Below are positions 1-7,499 of a DNA stretch of 17,824 nucleotides, piece after piece. Position numbers and translations under genes: made by a program. Numbering within the stretch: position 1 is the stretch's first letter; each line of letters starts with the position of its first letter. The notes beneath the pieces were generated by a model. That model had not been told where the DNA came from. It saw only the letters and a program-made list of their open reading frames with translations, and made no database searches. This stretch comes from Erysipelotrichaceae bacterium UBA3379 (GTDB taxonomy: Bacteria > Bacillota_I > Bacilli_A > Erysipelotrichales > Coprobacillaceae). The stretch spans positions 34,739-52,562 of the forward strand of contig DEPZ01000011.1 of assembly GCA_002359025.1 (NCBI GenBank), read 5' to 3'.

Positions 1-2560
1 CAGGTAAATTATTTTCTTGCATGTATTCTAAAGCTTTTAAACCTTCATTTCTTATATCTTGTTGACAGTGTTCTAACTCTTTATAAGCTTTATCAATAGC
101 TTGATGTAATTCTTCATCTATTATTTGATATTCTTTAAGTTCTTCTTTTAAAACATTGAATAATGTCTTTGGATTATTTAATGATATAAATGGATTTTTA
201 AAGATAACATTCTTTTGTTGTAAGTTATCCACATTATTTTTAATAACTTCTGGATAAGAAGCCACCACAGGACAATTATAATGATTTTTTGCATCTTCAT
301 TTTCTAATCTTTCATAAGCTACAGAAGGATAGAAAATAAACGGAACTCCTTTAGCAATCAAATTCTCAATATGACCATGTGTAATTTTTGCAGGATAACA
401 TGCACTTTCACTTGGAATAGATTCTATTCCTTTTTCATAAATAGCTTTAGATGATCTTGATGATAACACAACTCTAAATTTTAATTCCGTAAAGAAAGTA
501 TGCCAGAAAGGATAGTTTTCATACATATTTAATACTCTTGGAATTCCAACAACACCTCTTGATGCATCTTCGATAGCTAATGATCTGTATTGGAAAACTC
601 TTCTATATTTGTAATCAAAGAGATTTGGGAGTGACTTGGATTTTAATGGAAGATTTGCTCCTCTTTCACATCTATTACCACTTATAAATTCTCTTCCATC
701 ATTGAAAGATGTAATTGTTAACATACATCTATTTGTACATTTTTCACAGTTTCTCATTGAATTAGAATATGTTAAATGTTCTAATTCATCTAATGTTAAA
801 AGTGTTGATTCTTTACCATCATCTTTTTCCATAGCAAGTCTTGCGATACCATAAGCTCCCATTAAACCTGCTATATCAGGACGAATAACTTCTACACCTG
901 CTTCTTTTTCAAATGCACGAAGAACAGCTTCATTATAGAAAGTTCCACCTTGTACGACAATATTCTTTCCTAATTGATCTTTACTTCTTAATTTAATAAC
1001 CTTATATAAAGCATTTTTAATAACTGAATATGATAAACCAGCTGATATATCTCCAAGAGAAGCTCCTTCTTTTTGTGCTTGTTTAACTTTAGAATTCATA
1101 AAGACTGTACAACGGCTTCCTAAATCTAATGGATGTTGAGATAATAAGGCTGCTTTTGCAAAATCGCTAATATTATATCCTAATGATTGAGCAAATGTTT
1201 CTAAGAATGATCCACAACCAGATGAACATGCTTCATTTAATGTAATATCTTGAATAATATCATCTTTAATTGTGATGGCTTTCATATCTTGACCACCAAT
1301 ATCAAGAATAAAATCAACATCTGGTTCAAAGTGTTTTGCTGCAGTGTAATGAGCAATTGTTTCTACTTCTCCATAATCTACTTTTAAGGCTGCTTTAATT
1401 AATGCTTCACCATATCCTGTAACACCAGATTTTTTAATTCTACAACCTTTAGGGATTTTATGATAAATTTCTTTTAATATTCTAATAATTAAGTCTAATG
1501 GATTTCCTTCATTAGAACTATAGTAAGAATATAATATTGCTCCTTCATTATCAACCATTATAACTTTTGATGTTGTAGAACCAACATCTATACCTAAATA
1601 AATATCTCCTTGATATTCTTCTAATTTTCTTTTCTTTGTTTTTGCTAATAAATGTCTACGTGTAAATTCTTCTAATTCTTTTTCATCATGAAATAAAGGT
1701 TCTAATGTATGAGTTGCTTCTGTTCCTTGATCTTTAAGTTCTTTTAACTCTTTTAATAATGAAGATAACTGAATAGGTGTTTCTACATCTTTGGCATTTA
1801 GACAAGCTCCCATTGCTACAAACAATTGAGAATTATCTGGGAAGATAATTTCATCTTCTGATAGATTCAATGTTTCTACGAATCTTTGTCTTAATTCATC
1901 TAAGAAATATAATGGCCCTCCTAAAAAAGCAACTTTTCCTTTAATAGGTTTTCCACATGCCAATCCACTTATTGTTTGATTAACAACTGCTTGAAATATA
2001 GATGCTGCAATATCTTCTTTCTTTGCACCTTCGTTAATTAATGGTTGAACATCTGTTTTCGCAAAGACTCCACATCTTGAAGCAATTGGATAAATTCGTT
2101 GATGTTTTTTAGCAAGTTCATTTAATCCTGATGCATCAGTTTGTAATAATGTTGCCATTTGATCAATAAATGCACCTGTACCACCTGCACATGAACCATT
2201 CATTCTTTGTTCTAATGATCCTTCGAAATAAGTAATTTTAGCATCTTCTCCACCTAATTCAATCGCAACATCAGTTTGTGGAATATATGTTTCTACTGTT
2301 TTTGTACATGCTATAACTTCTTGTACAAACTTTATATGTAATGCATCAGCAATAGATAAACCACCTGATCCCGTAATCACTGGATAGATAGATATATCTG
2401 TATATTTTTCTTTAATTTCATCTAATAAAGAATATAGAGTACTTCTGACATCTGAATTATGCCTTACATAGTTTGAATATAAGCATTGGTTATTTTCATC
2501 AGTTAAATATGCTTTTACTGTTGTAGAACCTACATCAATTCCTAAATAGTATTTGCTCAT
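1..2560 (-). CDS. Large acyl-CoA dehydratase activase-like protein (tandem HgdC/BcrA-type ASKHA domains plus DUF2229 region), 3' end outside window
   Basis: The frame is open for 853 codons from the ATG at 2560 to the window edge, so the C-terminus is missing; full family members are about 1400 residues. Two BcrAD/BadFG-type ATPase domains lie in tandem. Each begins with the phosphate-loop motif LGIDVGSTT (near residues 6 and 323) and has the two cysteine motifs that hold the activator [4Fe-4S] cluster: C124 (GSCAGGTG) and C163 (SRCGVF) in the first, C445 (EACSSGCG) and C484 (SRCTVF) in the second. After residue 600 comes a DUF2229-type region starting with a CxxCxxxC motif (C605, C608, C612). 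Known members of the HgdC family use ATP to push an electron into 2-hydroxyacyl-CoA dehydratases. Whether this fused form activates a dehydratase is unknown, and no dehydratase is visible here. The ribosome binding site AAAGGAGAG precedes the ATG. The gene follows marR by 78 bases on the same strand, so co-transcription is likely. Confidence 0.9.
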   Translation of the reverse strand, partial: MSKYYLGIDVGSTTVKAYLTDENNQCLYSNYVRHNSDVRSTLYSLLDEIKEKYTDISIYPVITGSGGLSIADALHIKFVQEVIACTKTVETYIPQTDVAIELGGEDAKITYFEGSLEQRMNGSCAGGTGAFIDQMATLLQTDASGLNELAKKHQRIYPIASRCGVFAKTDVQPLINEGAKKEDIAASIFQAVVNQTISGLACGKPIKGKVAFLGGPLYFLDELRQRFVETLNLSEDEIIFPDNSQLFVAMGACLNAKDVETPIQLSSLLKELKELKDQGTEATHTLEPLFHDEKELEEFTRRHLLAKTKKRKLEEYQGDIYLGIDVGSTTSKVIMVDNEGAILYSYYSSNEGNPLDLIIRILKEIYHKIPKGCRIKKSGVTGYGEALIKAALKVDYGEVETIAHYTAAKHFEPDVDFILDIGGQDMKAITIKDDIIQDITLNEACSSGCGSFLETFAQSLGYNISDFAKAALLSQHPLDLGSRCTVFMNSKVKQAQKEGASLGDISAGLSYSVIKNALYKVIKLRSKDQLGKNIVVQGGTFYNEAVLRAFEKEAGVEVIRPDIAGLMGAYGIARLAMEKDDGKESTLLTLDELEHLTYSNSMRNCEKCTNRCMLTITSFNDGREFISGNRCERGANLPLKSKSLPNLFDYKYRRVFQYRSLAIEDASRGVVGIPRVLNMYENYPFWHTFFTELKFRVVLSSRSSKAIYEKGIESIPSESACYPAKITHGHIENLIAKGVPFIFYPSVAYERLENEDAKNHYNCPVVASYPEVIKNNVDNLQQKNVIFKNPFISLNNPKTLFNVLKEELKEYQIIDEELHQAIDKAYKELEHCQQDIRNEGLKALEYMQENNLP

Positions 2561-2589
2561 AAAATCTCTCCTTTAAAACAATGAATTCA

Positions 2590-2604
2590 ATGATTTCTTA
2601 TCAT
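2590..2604. promoter_or_regulatory. Possible operator dyad between marR and the activase gene
   Basis: ATGAT and ATCAT arms are separated by five bases, 30 bases upstream of the activase ATG. The size suits a MarR-type dimer site and the neighbour is a MarR gene, but I saw no second copy at the marR promoter. In AT-rich DNA such a short dyad can be chance. Confidence 0.2.
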
Positions 2605-2638
2605 ATCAAAATTTTATATAAAATAAAATCTATATGCC

Positions 2639-3070
2639 TTATTTCATTTCTTTAACGATTTGGTTGAATTTACGACTAAGTCGTAAATACTCTTTGACAT
2701 CCTCTTCTCCTAGTTGACTGAGTAGTTTTACAAAATAGTCTTCTATTTCTTTACGTCTTTCTAATGCAAAGGCTTTTCCTTTATCCGTTATATAAACTCG
2801 AATTTTTCTTCTATCATCTTGATCATCTAATCGTTGAATATATCCCTTTTTAGATAAATTTTTTAGCATTGCTGCAACCCTTGATGTATTGATACCAAAG
2901 TGTTGACTAATTTCGCACGCATTAACACCATTATGTACTTCTACAAGATAAATCAATACAGCTCCTTCTCCTCTGGCTATTTCATCTACATCATGATTTA
3001 AAAATTTAAAATTCTGCTGGTTCTCGACCATGTAGTGAATCAACTCTTTTGCATACTTTTCATAATCCAT
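2639..3070 (-). CDS. MarR family transcriptional regulator
   Basis: This 143-residue protein has the normal MarR length. The winged helix-turn-helix is at about residues 45-100: helix-turn-helix NACEISQHFGINTSRVAAML followed by the wing with the family signature DDQDDRRKIRVYITDKG. The flanking helices would form the dimer interface. A GAGG ribosome binding site precedes the ATG at 3070, and a near-consensus promoter lies just upstream. The gene is upstream of, and co-directional with, the activase gene and divergent from the AbgA-like amidohydrolase, so it probably controls itself plus one or both neighbours. The effector is unknown. MarR family membership is clear; the target set is inference. 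Confidence 0.93.
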   Translation of the reverse strand: MDYEKYAKELIHYMVENQQNFKFLNHDVDEIARGEGAVLIYLVEVHNGVNACEISQHFGINTSRVAAMLKNLSKKGYIQRLDDQDDRRKIRVYITDKGKAFALERRKEIEDYFVKLLSQLGEEDVKEYLRLSRKFNQIVKEMK

Positions 3071-3093
3071 GTTAATTACCTCACACTATGAGC

Positions 3094-3122
3094 ATTTTAA
3101 ACAACTTTATTTCATTTGTCAA
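3094..3122 (-). promoter_or_regulatory. Sigma-A promoter for marR-activase
   Basis: On the minus strand, TTGACA (3122-3117) is followed by a 17-base spacer and TAAAAT (3099-3094), 24 bases before the marR ATG. This is close to consensus. A 7-bp inverted repeat (AAACAAC at 3099-3105, GTTGTTT at 3138-3144) brackets the -35 box and could be an operator. Confidence 0.7.
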
Positions 3123-3164
3123 ATTATTTTACATTTTGTTGTTTTTTAGATTAATCGATAATAA

Positions 3165-3193
3165 TTGATGTTCATTTATCTTATTGATACAAT
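3165..3193 (+). promoter_or_regulatory. Promoter for the AbgA-like gene
   Basis: TTGATG (3165-3170), a 17-base spacer and TACAAT (3188-3193) lie 24 bases before the ATG at 3217. It points away from the marR promoter; the two -35 boxes are about 42 bases apart, so one bound MarR dimer could affect both. Confidence 0.5.
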
Positions 3194-3216
3194 AAAGTAA
3201 AGGGGGGGAGATAAAC

Positions 3217-4524
3217 ATGTATCAAAAAATTAAAGAATTATCCAACTTATACTATCAAGATACTATTCGCATTCGTAGAGATTTACATAAATATCCAGAA
3301 AAAGGTTGGTTAGAAATAAGAACTTCTTGTATAATTGCAAAAACATTAGAAGAATTAGGTTATGAAGTTTATGTAGGGAAAGAGATTATGAGCAAAGATG
3401 ACCGTATGGGAGTACCATCCCAAAGTATACTTGACTTAAATTATGCACGCGCGAAAACACAAGGTGTTGACTTACATTATTTAGAAAAAGTAAAAGATGG
3501 TATGACAGGAGTTGCTGGTGTTCTGCAATGTGGTCAAGGTCCTACCGTTGCGTTAAGATTTGATATCGATGCTTTAGGTTTGGTTGAAGAATCATCATCT
3601 GATCATTATCCTTTTGTTAATGGGTTTGCTTCTGTCCATAAAGGAACGATGCATGCTTGTGGTCATGATGGACATACAGCCATAGGTTTAACAACTGCAA
3701 GAATACTGATGCAAATCAAAGAGCATCTTCATGGAACAATTAAACTTATTTTTCAACCTGCTGAAGAAGGTGTTATGGGAGCAAAATCAATCGCAAGAAG
3801 TGGATTTTTAGATGATGTTGATTATATACTTGCTGCTCACATTATGCCTCAATGTGATGAACCATATCACCTTTATTTTGGAATGAATGAATCATTTGCA
3901 ACAACAAAATTAGATATAACATATCATGGTATTTCTACGCATGCAGCCGAATCTCCACAATTTGGTAAAAATGCCCTTCTTTCTGCTGCCAACTGTATTA
4001 TTAATCTTCATTCTATACCACGAAATAGTGATGGACAAACACGTGTCAATGTAGGTACAGTTCATGCTGGTACAGGCAGAAATGTTGTTCCTGAAACTGC
4101 AAAGCTTGAAATAGAAGTGCGTGGTGTAACTACTGAATTAAATAGATATATGGAAATATACGCTAGAGATATTATTGAAGGATGTGCTCGCATGCATGAT
4201 ACTGTTGTAGAAATAAAAGAGATGGGCAAAGCCTATGCTTTAAATTGTGATGAAGATCTTATGAATGAATTGGAATTCATGTGTAAAAAGTATTTACCTG
4301 ATTTAAAATTACCACCAGAACATTTAAGTCCGTTAGGTGGTAGTGATGATTTTTCTTATTTAATGGAATGTGTTCAAGCACATGGTGGAAAGGCAACTTA
4401 TATGAAACTATTAACCCCTATTGTTTCCTCTCCTCATAATGATGCATTTGACTTTGATGAAAAAGTGCTTGCATTAGGACCACGTCTTTTTTCAAGCGCT
4501 ATCTACTATTTAACATGTCAATAA
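3217..4524 (+). CDS. abgA: M20D-family amidohydrolase, AbgA-like (p-aminobenzoyl-glutamate hydrolase subunit A family)
   Basis: This 435-residue zinc-type amidohydrolase resembles E. coli AbgA (436 residues) over its whole length, including the N-terminal stretch HKYPEKGWLEIRT and the C-terminal HNDAFDFDEKVLA. Likely metal ligands of the M20D fold are C148 and H150 (HACGHDGH), E183/E184 (FQPAEEG), H208 (AAHIMP) and H407 (SSPHND). The inserted dimerisation domain (about residues 220-330) has THAAESPQFGKNA and the motif GRNVVP. The E. coli enzyme splits p-aminobenzoyl-glutamate as an AbgA-AbgB pair. Here no abgB or abgT is seen, so the protein may act alone on another N-acyl amino acid. A strong AAGGGGGGGAG ribosome binding site lies before the ATG. 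The gene is divergent from marR. The fold is sure; the substrate is inferred. Confidence 0.85.
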   Translation: MYQKIKELSNLYYQDTIRIRRDLHKYPEKGWLEIRTSCIIAKTLEELGYEVYVGKEIMSKDDRMGVPSQSILDLNYARAKTQGVDLHYLEKVKDGMTGVAGVLQCGQGPTVALRFDIDALGLVEESSSDHYPFVNGFASVHKGTMHACGHDGHTAIGLTTARILMQIKEHLHGTIKLIFQPAEEGVMGAKSIARSGFLDDVDYILAAHIMPQCDEPYHLYFGMNESFATTKLDITYHGISTHAAESPQFGKNALLSAANCIINLHSIPRNSDGQTRVNVGTVHAGTGRNVVPETAKLEIEVRGVTTELNRYMEIYARDIIEGCARMHDTVVEIKEMGKAYALNCDEDLMNELEFMCKKYLPDLKLPPEHLSPLGGSDDFSYLMECVQAHGGKATYMKLLTPIVSSPHNDAFDFDEKVLALGPRLFSSAIYYLTCQ

Positions 4525-4539
4525 CCGTAAGGGAGTCTT

Positions 4540-4740
4540 ATTAGAGATGAAATTATAAGTGAAACAAAAACTACCAACTTATTGCTTTTGTAAGTAATGA
4601 ACAAGGAAAATCATATTTTGGTACAGAACATGCCAGTCAAATCGTCAACAACTCTACCAAAAGAAAAGCACAAGGTGACAAATGCTGTGATTACCCTGCA
4701 TACTTATACAAGAATTACTTATACTTCTTCAATAACTTTA
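4540..4740 (+). pseudogene. Possible remnant of an unrecognised gene after the AbgA-like gene
   Basis: Between the amidohydrolase stop and the hairpin at 4741, one frame (4563-4740) reads as a plausible protein segment (for example SYFGTEHASQIVNNSTKRK, then KCCDYPAYLYKNYLYFFNNF) but has no start codon. The frame in front of it (4540-4570) reads RDEIISETK. Adding one A to the A5 run at 4566-4570 would join the two as ETKNYQLIAF. A ribosome-binding-like AAGGGAG is at about 4529-4535. The frame runs past the hairpin without its own stop. I do not recognise the family. It may be a decayed gene or chance; a competing 87-codon frame at 4597 looks less protein-like. Confidence 0.25.
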
Positions 4741-4769
4741 AAAGGACAATACATAATGCATTGTCCTTT
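4741..4769. terminator. Bidirectional terminator hairpin between the AbgA-like gene and yggS
   Basis: A perfect 10-bp stem, AAAGGACAAT (4741-4750) and ATTGTCCTTT (4760-4769), has a 9-base loop. It sits 5 bases beyond the yggS stop and is followed by only short T runs in either direction. It most likely ends yggS and also blocks read-through from the plus strand. Confidence 0.65.
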
Positions 4770-4774
4770 CATCT

Positions 4775-5419
4775 TTATTCATCAAATAATGCTCTACCGA
4801 TACGTACAAGAGTTGCCCCTTCTTGTAATGCTATGGGATAATCTTCTGACATCCCCATAGAAAGTTCATTTAATGGATATTGTGGATATTTTGTTTGAAG
4901 CTTTAATAATAAATCATGTGTCTTTTGAAAATATATTCTTGTGTCTTCCACAGCAATATGTGGAGCCATCATCATAAGTCCATCTATGATTAAAGATGGA
5001 CAATGAAGTAGATACTCCATCACTTGTTCCATTTCCTCTTCATTAAATCCATGTTTACTTTCTTCTCTAGCAATATTCACTTGTAATAGAATATGTACTT
5101 TTAAATTTAATTTTTGTGCTTGTTTCTCTAGTTCATCTATTAATCCATAACTATTCACTGAATGAATAAGTTCCACTTTATCTATAATATACTTTACTTT
5201 ATTGCGTTGTAATGTCCCAATAAAATGCCAATGTCCTTTTCCATGATAGTGTTCATACTTTTCTAGAAAAGCTTGCACTCTATTTTCTCCAAAATATAAA
5301 CATCCGCATTTTTCTAGTTCTTCTATTTCTTTGACATCAACATATTTTGTAGCTGCTACTAATTTTGCTGGTTTTATTTCTTGCATTATTCTTTTTACAG
5401 ATTCTGGATTTGTTTTCAA
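4775..5419 (-). CDS. yggS: YggS/PROSC family pyridoxal phosphate homeostasis protein
   Basis: This cytosolic single-domain TIM-barrel protein binds PLP without a known catalytic role and buffers PLP and amino-acid metabolism. The PLP lysine is in the motif VAATK (K25 from the start chosen here). Other family marks are FGENRVQ, WHFIGTLQRNK, the IHSV segment, LMMMAP, LSMGMSEDYPIALQEGAT and the C-terminal RIGRALF. Start choice: the frame also has a GTG at 5428, but that codon overlaps the ribosome binding site AAGGAG (5433-5428). TTG at 5419 is 8 bases from it and gives a 214-residue protein, so TTG is preferred. In many Bacillota yggS sits in the division cluster beside sepF; here it is alone, divergent from a HAAS membrane protein. 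Confidence 0.93.
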   Translation of the reverse strand: MKTNPESVKRIMQEIKPAKLVAATKYVDVKEIEELEKCGCLYFGENRVQAFLEKYEHYHGKGHWHFIGTLQRNKVKYIIDKVELIHSVNSYGLIDELEKQAQKLNLKVHILLQVNIAREESKHGFNEEEMEQVMEYLLHCPSLIIDGLMMMAPHIAVEDTRIYFQKTHDLLLKLQTKYPQYPLNELSMGMSEDYPIALQEGATLVRIGRALFDE

Positions 5420-5440
5420 AGTTATCACTCCTTAACATGT

Positions 5441-5469
5441 ATTTTACTACAGAATATAGTTTCATACAA
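5441..5469 (-). promoter_or_regulatory. Promoter for yggS
   Basis: On the minus strand, TTGTAT (5469-5464), a 17-base spacer and TAAAAT (5446-5441). The -35 box overlaps the -35 region of the opposite promoter. Confidence 0.5.
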
Positions 5470-5489
5470 AAAGAATTTTATGGTATGAT
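5461..5489 (+). promoter_or_regulatory. Promoter for the HAAS membrane protein
   Basis: Weak -35 TTCATA (5461-5466), 17-base spacer, then TATGAT (5484-5489) preceded by TGG, an extended -10. It lies 22 bases before the ATG at 5511. Confidence 0.45.
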
Positions 5490-5510
5490 ATTGGAAAAGG
5501 AGGAATTTGT

Positions 5511-6464
5511 ATGAATGAATTGATTGAAAGATATGTTGGTGCTGTATGTTCTTATTTTATTGGTATAAAGCGTCAATATGTGTATGATGATTTAAAAAAA
5601 CAGATTCTAGATTCTTCTCATCATTATGATGATTTAGAAGAACTATTGATTTCTTATGGTCATCCTCGTAGTATGGCATTAAGCTATGGATATAGACCAA
5701 AATCATCTCATAAATATAATCCTAAAGTTGTATCATTATGTGAGAAAGTTCTATTTATTAGTTCTGGTATTTATCTATTCTTTTCAACTTTATATTATTT
5801 ACAACAACTTAATTGCTTACCATTTCAATCTTCTAGTCATGTTGTAGCAACTTTTAATACTTCCACACTTATAACATGGATATTATCACATCCATTTATA
5901 ATCATTGGAGGATTTATTGTCATAACAATTATCCTATTAAATATTCTTGATTATAAGCATCCCTTGAAAGAAGAACACTATCTCCAATGGACAAAGAAAG
6001 AACTTTACAAACTCCCACACCAATCACATTATCCAAATCATACAATAGAAACAATATTTATGTTTGCTTTTATTCTATATTTCATTATATATACTTTCTA
6101 TTTTCATTCAGAACAGATTCTCATTATCCAACATGAATCTTATCAAATGATCCACCTTATGACATATTTCTTTCAACCATTTATTCTTATTATCATTGTA
6201 GATTATTTTATAGATATGACTAAAAAAATATATACAAAGAAATATTTAAAATATAGTTCATTAATCAATGCATTTACTTTTTTAGCATTAACAATCTTTA
6301 TTATTAATTCTCATTTTCTTGAGAATTATCTCCTTCCATTTAACCAATTCTCATTCATATTGGTAAATATACTTATTATTGGAGCACTGCTTATGATATT
6401 AACGATATCAGTATATAAGCTTATTAGAAATATCAAATCATATAGATATTTATTTAAAAAATAA
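5511..6464 (+). CDS. HAAS-domain polytopic membrane protein, function unknown
   Basis: This is a 317-residue protein. Residues 1-65 look like a HAAS-type cytoplasmic helical domain (LIERYVGAVCSYF, then a stretch like LEELLISYGHPRSMALSYGY, where the family often has LG.P...A). About six hydrophobic helices follow at roughly 75-97, 120-144, 180-198, 213-235, 250-268 and 280-303. HAAS proteins are often paired with a PadR-type regulator; none is next to it here. It has a strong AAGGAGG ribosome binding site and its own promoter. The stop codon lies inside a long hairpin shared with the convergent lysR gene. Family assignment rests on the N-terminal pattern only and no function can be given. Confidence 0.7.
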   Translation: MNELIERYVGAVCSYFIGIKRQYVYDDLKKQILDSSHHYDDLEELLISYGHPRSMALSYGYRPKSSHKYNPKVVSLCEKVLFISSGIYLFFSTLYYLQQLNCLPFQSSSHVVATFNTSTLITWILSHPFIIIGGFIVITIILLNILDYKHPLKEEHYLQWTKKELYKLPHQSHYPNHTIETIFMFAFILYFIIYTFYFHSEQILIIQHESYQMIHLMTYFFQPFILIIIVDYFIDMTKKIYTKKYLKYSSLINAFTFLALTIFIINSHFLENYLLPFNQFSFILVNILIIGALLMILTISVYKLIRNIKSYRYLFKK

Positions 6465-6472
6465 ATATCTAT
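6442..6472. terminator. Bidirectional hairpin covering both stop codons
   Basis: A perfect 14-bp inverted repeat (6442-6455 and 6459-6472) with a 3-base AAA loop. The convergent genes end 4 bases apart and both stop codons (TAA 6462-6464; TAG on the minus strand 6471-6469) are inside the right arm. The stem is nearly all A/T, with one G:C pair. Confidence 0.5.
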
Positions 6473-7386
6473 TCAAAATGATAAGCTAGTTTCACTATAT
6501 CTAAAAATAGTGATGCTGATTGAGAGAATTCTTCTCTACTTCTTTTTAATATAACAAAGTATTCTTCCATAGGCGCACGTTTTAAAATACGACTTGTTAT
6601 ATTTTTCTTAGTTAATTCTTTGACTTGCCATTTATTTCCAAATAAGAAAGCATTTGTATGAATGAGCATATTTAACATATTATGATAATTACTCATTGTT
6701 ATTGTTTTTGTAAATTGGGATAAAGGTATATCATCTACTGCTAGAGAATTATTTAAATTAGAAAAGAAATCATATGGTAACAACATTCTTGTATAATCTA
6801 ATAAATCTTTCATTTCTATCTCTTCTTTTTGAGCAAGAGGATGATCGCTTGATACATGTATATACATTGGCCCATGATCTAAGACTTGTATTTCTAATTC
6901 TCTAAGATCAGCCATCTTTTTTAAGACTGTTAACTGGTTTTCATTTAATATTGTGATTCCAAATTCTGATTTACCACTAGATACATTTGTTATAACATCT
7001 TCTGTTGTTGTTTCATAAAGATGTGTATGTGTTTGAGCACTTTGTACTTGATCATAGTATTTTAATATAATATCATCTTGTAAAAATATAGATGCTATAG
7101 ATACAGACAATTGACTATATACTTTCTCTTCTTTAATTGTCTTTAGTTGTTCTATAACATCATACTGACTTAAAATAGATCGCGCATAATAGTATATTAT
7201 CTTCCCTGTACCAGTTAAAGTAACACCTCTGTTATTTCTAATTAATAATGGTTTACCCATTTCTTCTTCTAATGCACGAATAGATCGACTGAGATTTGGC
7301 TGGGAAATATAAAGCTTTTCTGCTGCTTTGTTAATACTACCACAATCTATAACAGCAACGAAATTTCTCAATTGTTCGTTTCTCAT
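6469..7386 (-). CDS. LysR family transcriptional regulator
   Basis: The 305-residue length is normal for the family. The N-terminal winged helix-turn-helix (residues 1-60) has the usual pattern: LRNFVAVIDCGSINKAAEKL, then ISQPNLSRSIRALEEEMGKP and LTGTG. Residues 90-300 are the periplasmic-binding-like effector domain. TAGGAGG precedes the ATG at 7386. The gene is divergent from the CCG-domain protein across 113 bases, the standard LysR layout, so that gene is its likely target and autoregulation is likely. The effector is unknown. The 3' end overlaps the hairpin shared with the convergent membrane gene. Confidence 0.93.
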   Translation of the reverse strand: MRNEQLRNFVAVIDCGSINKAAEKLYISQPNLSRSIRALEEEMGKPLLIRNNRGVTLTGTGKIIYYYARSILSQYDVIEQLKTIKEEKVYSQLSVSIASIFLQDDIILKYYDQVQSAQTHTHLYETTTEDVITNVSSGKSEFGITILNENQLTVLKKMADLRELEIQVLDHGPMYIHVSSDHPLAQKEEIEMKDLLDYTRMLLPYDFFSNLNNSLAVDDIPLSQFTKTITMSNYHNMLNMLIHTNAFLFGNKWQVKELTKKNITSRILKRAPMEEYFVILKRSREEFSQSASLFLDIVKLAYHFE

Positions 7387-7414
7387 TTTAAATCCTCCTA
7401 AAACTTCTATTTCT

Positions 7415-7480
7415 ATTATACTCTATAACTTATAAAACATATATTATTTTATTTTTATTTTTGCATAAAAAGCGTATAAT
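7415..7480. promoter_or_regulatory. Divergent promoter region between lysR and the CCG protein gene
   Basis: A minus-strand -10 TATAAT (7420-7415) serves lysR and a plus-strand TATAAT (7475-7480) serves the CCG gene; both lack good -35 boxes, as expected for activator-dependent promoters. A short dyad TATAA-C-TTATA (7424-7434) lies just upstream of the lysR -10 and is a candidate LysR contact site. The exact operator cannot be fixed by eye. Confidence 0.4.
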
Positions 7481-7499
7481 GTTCTATCGAGGTGAAAGA

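Noticed and set aside
4597..4860. 87-codon plus-strand frame after the AbgA-like gene
   Set aside because: It runs through the terminator hairpin and into the antisense of yggS, has no ribosome binding site and its composition is less protein-like than the neighbouring frame.
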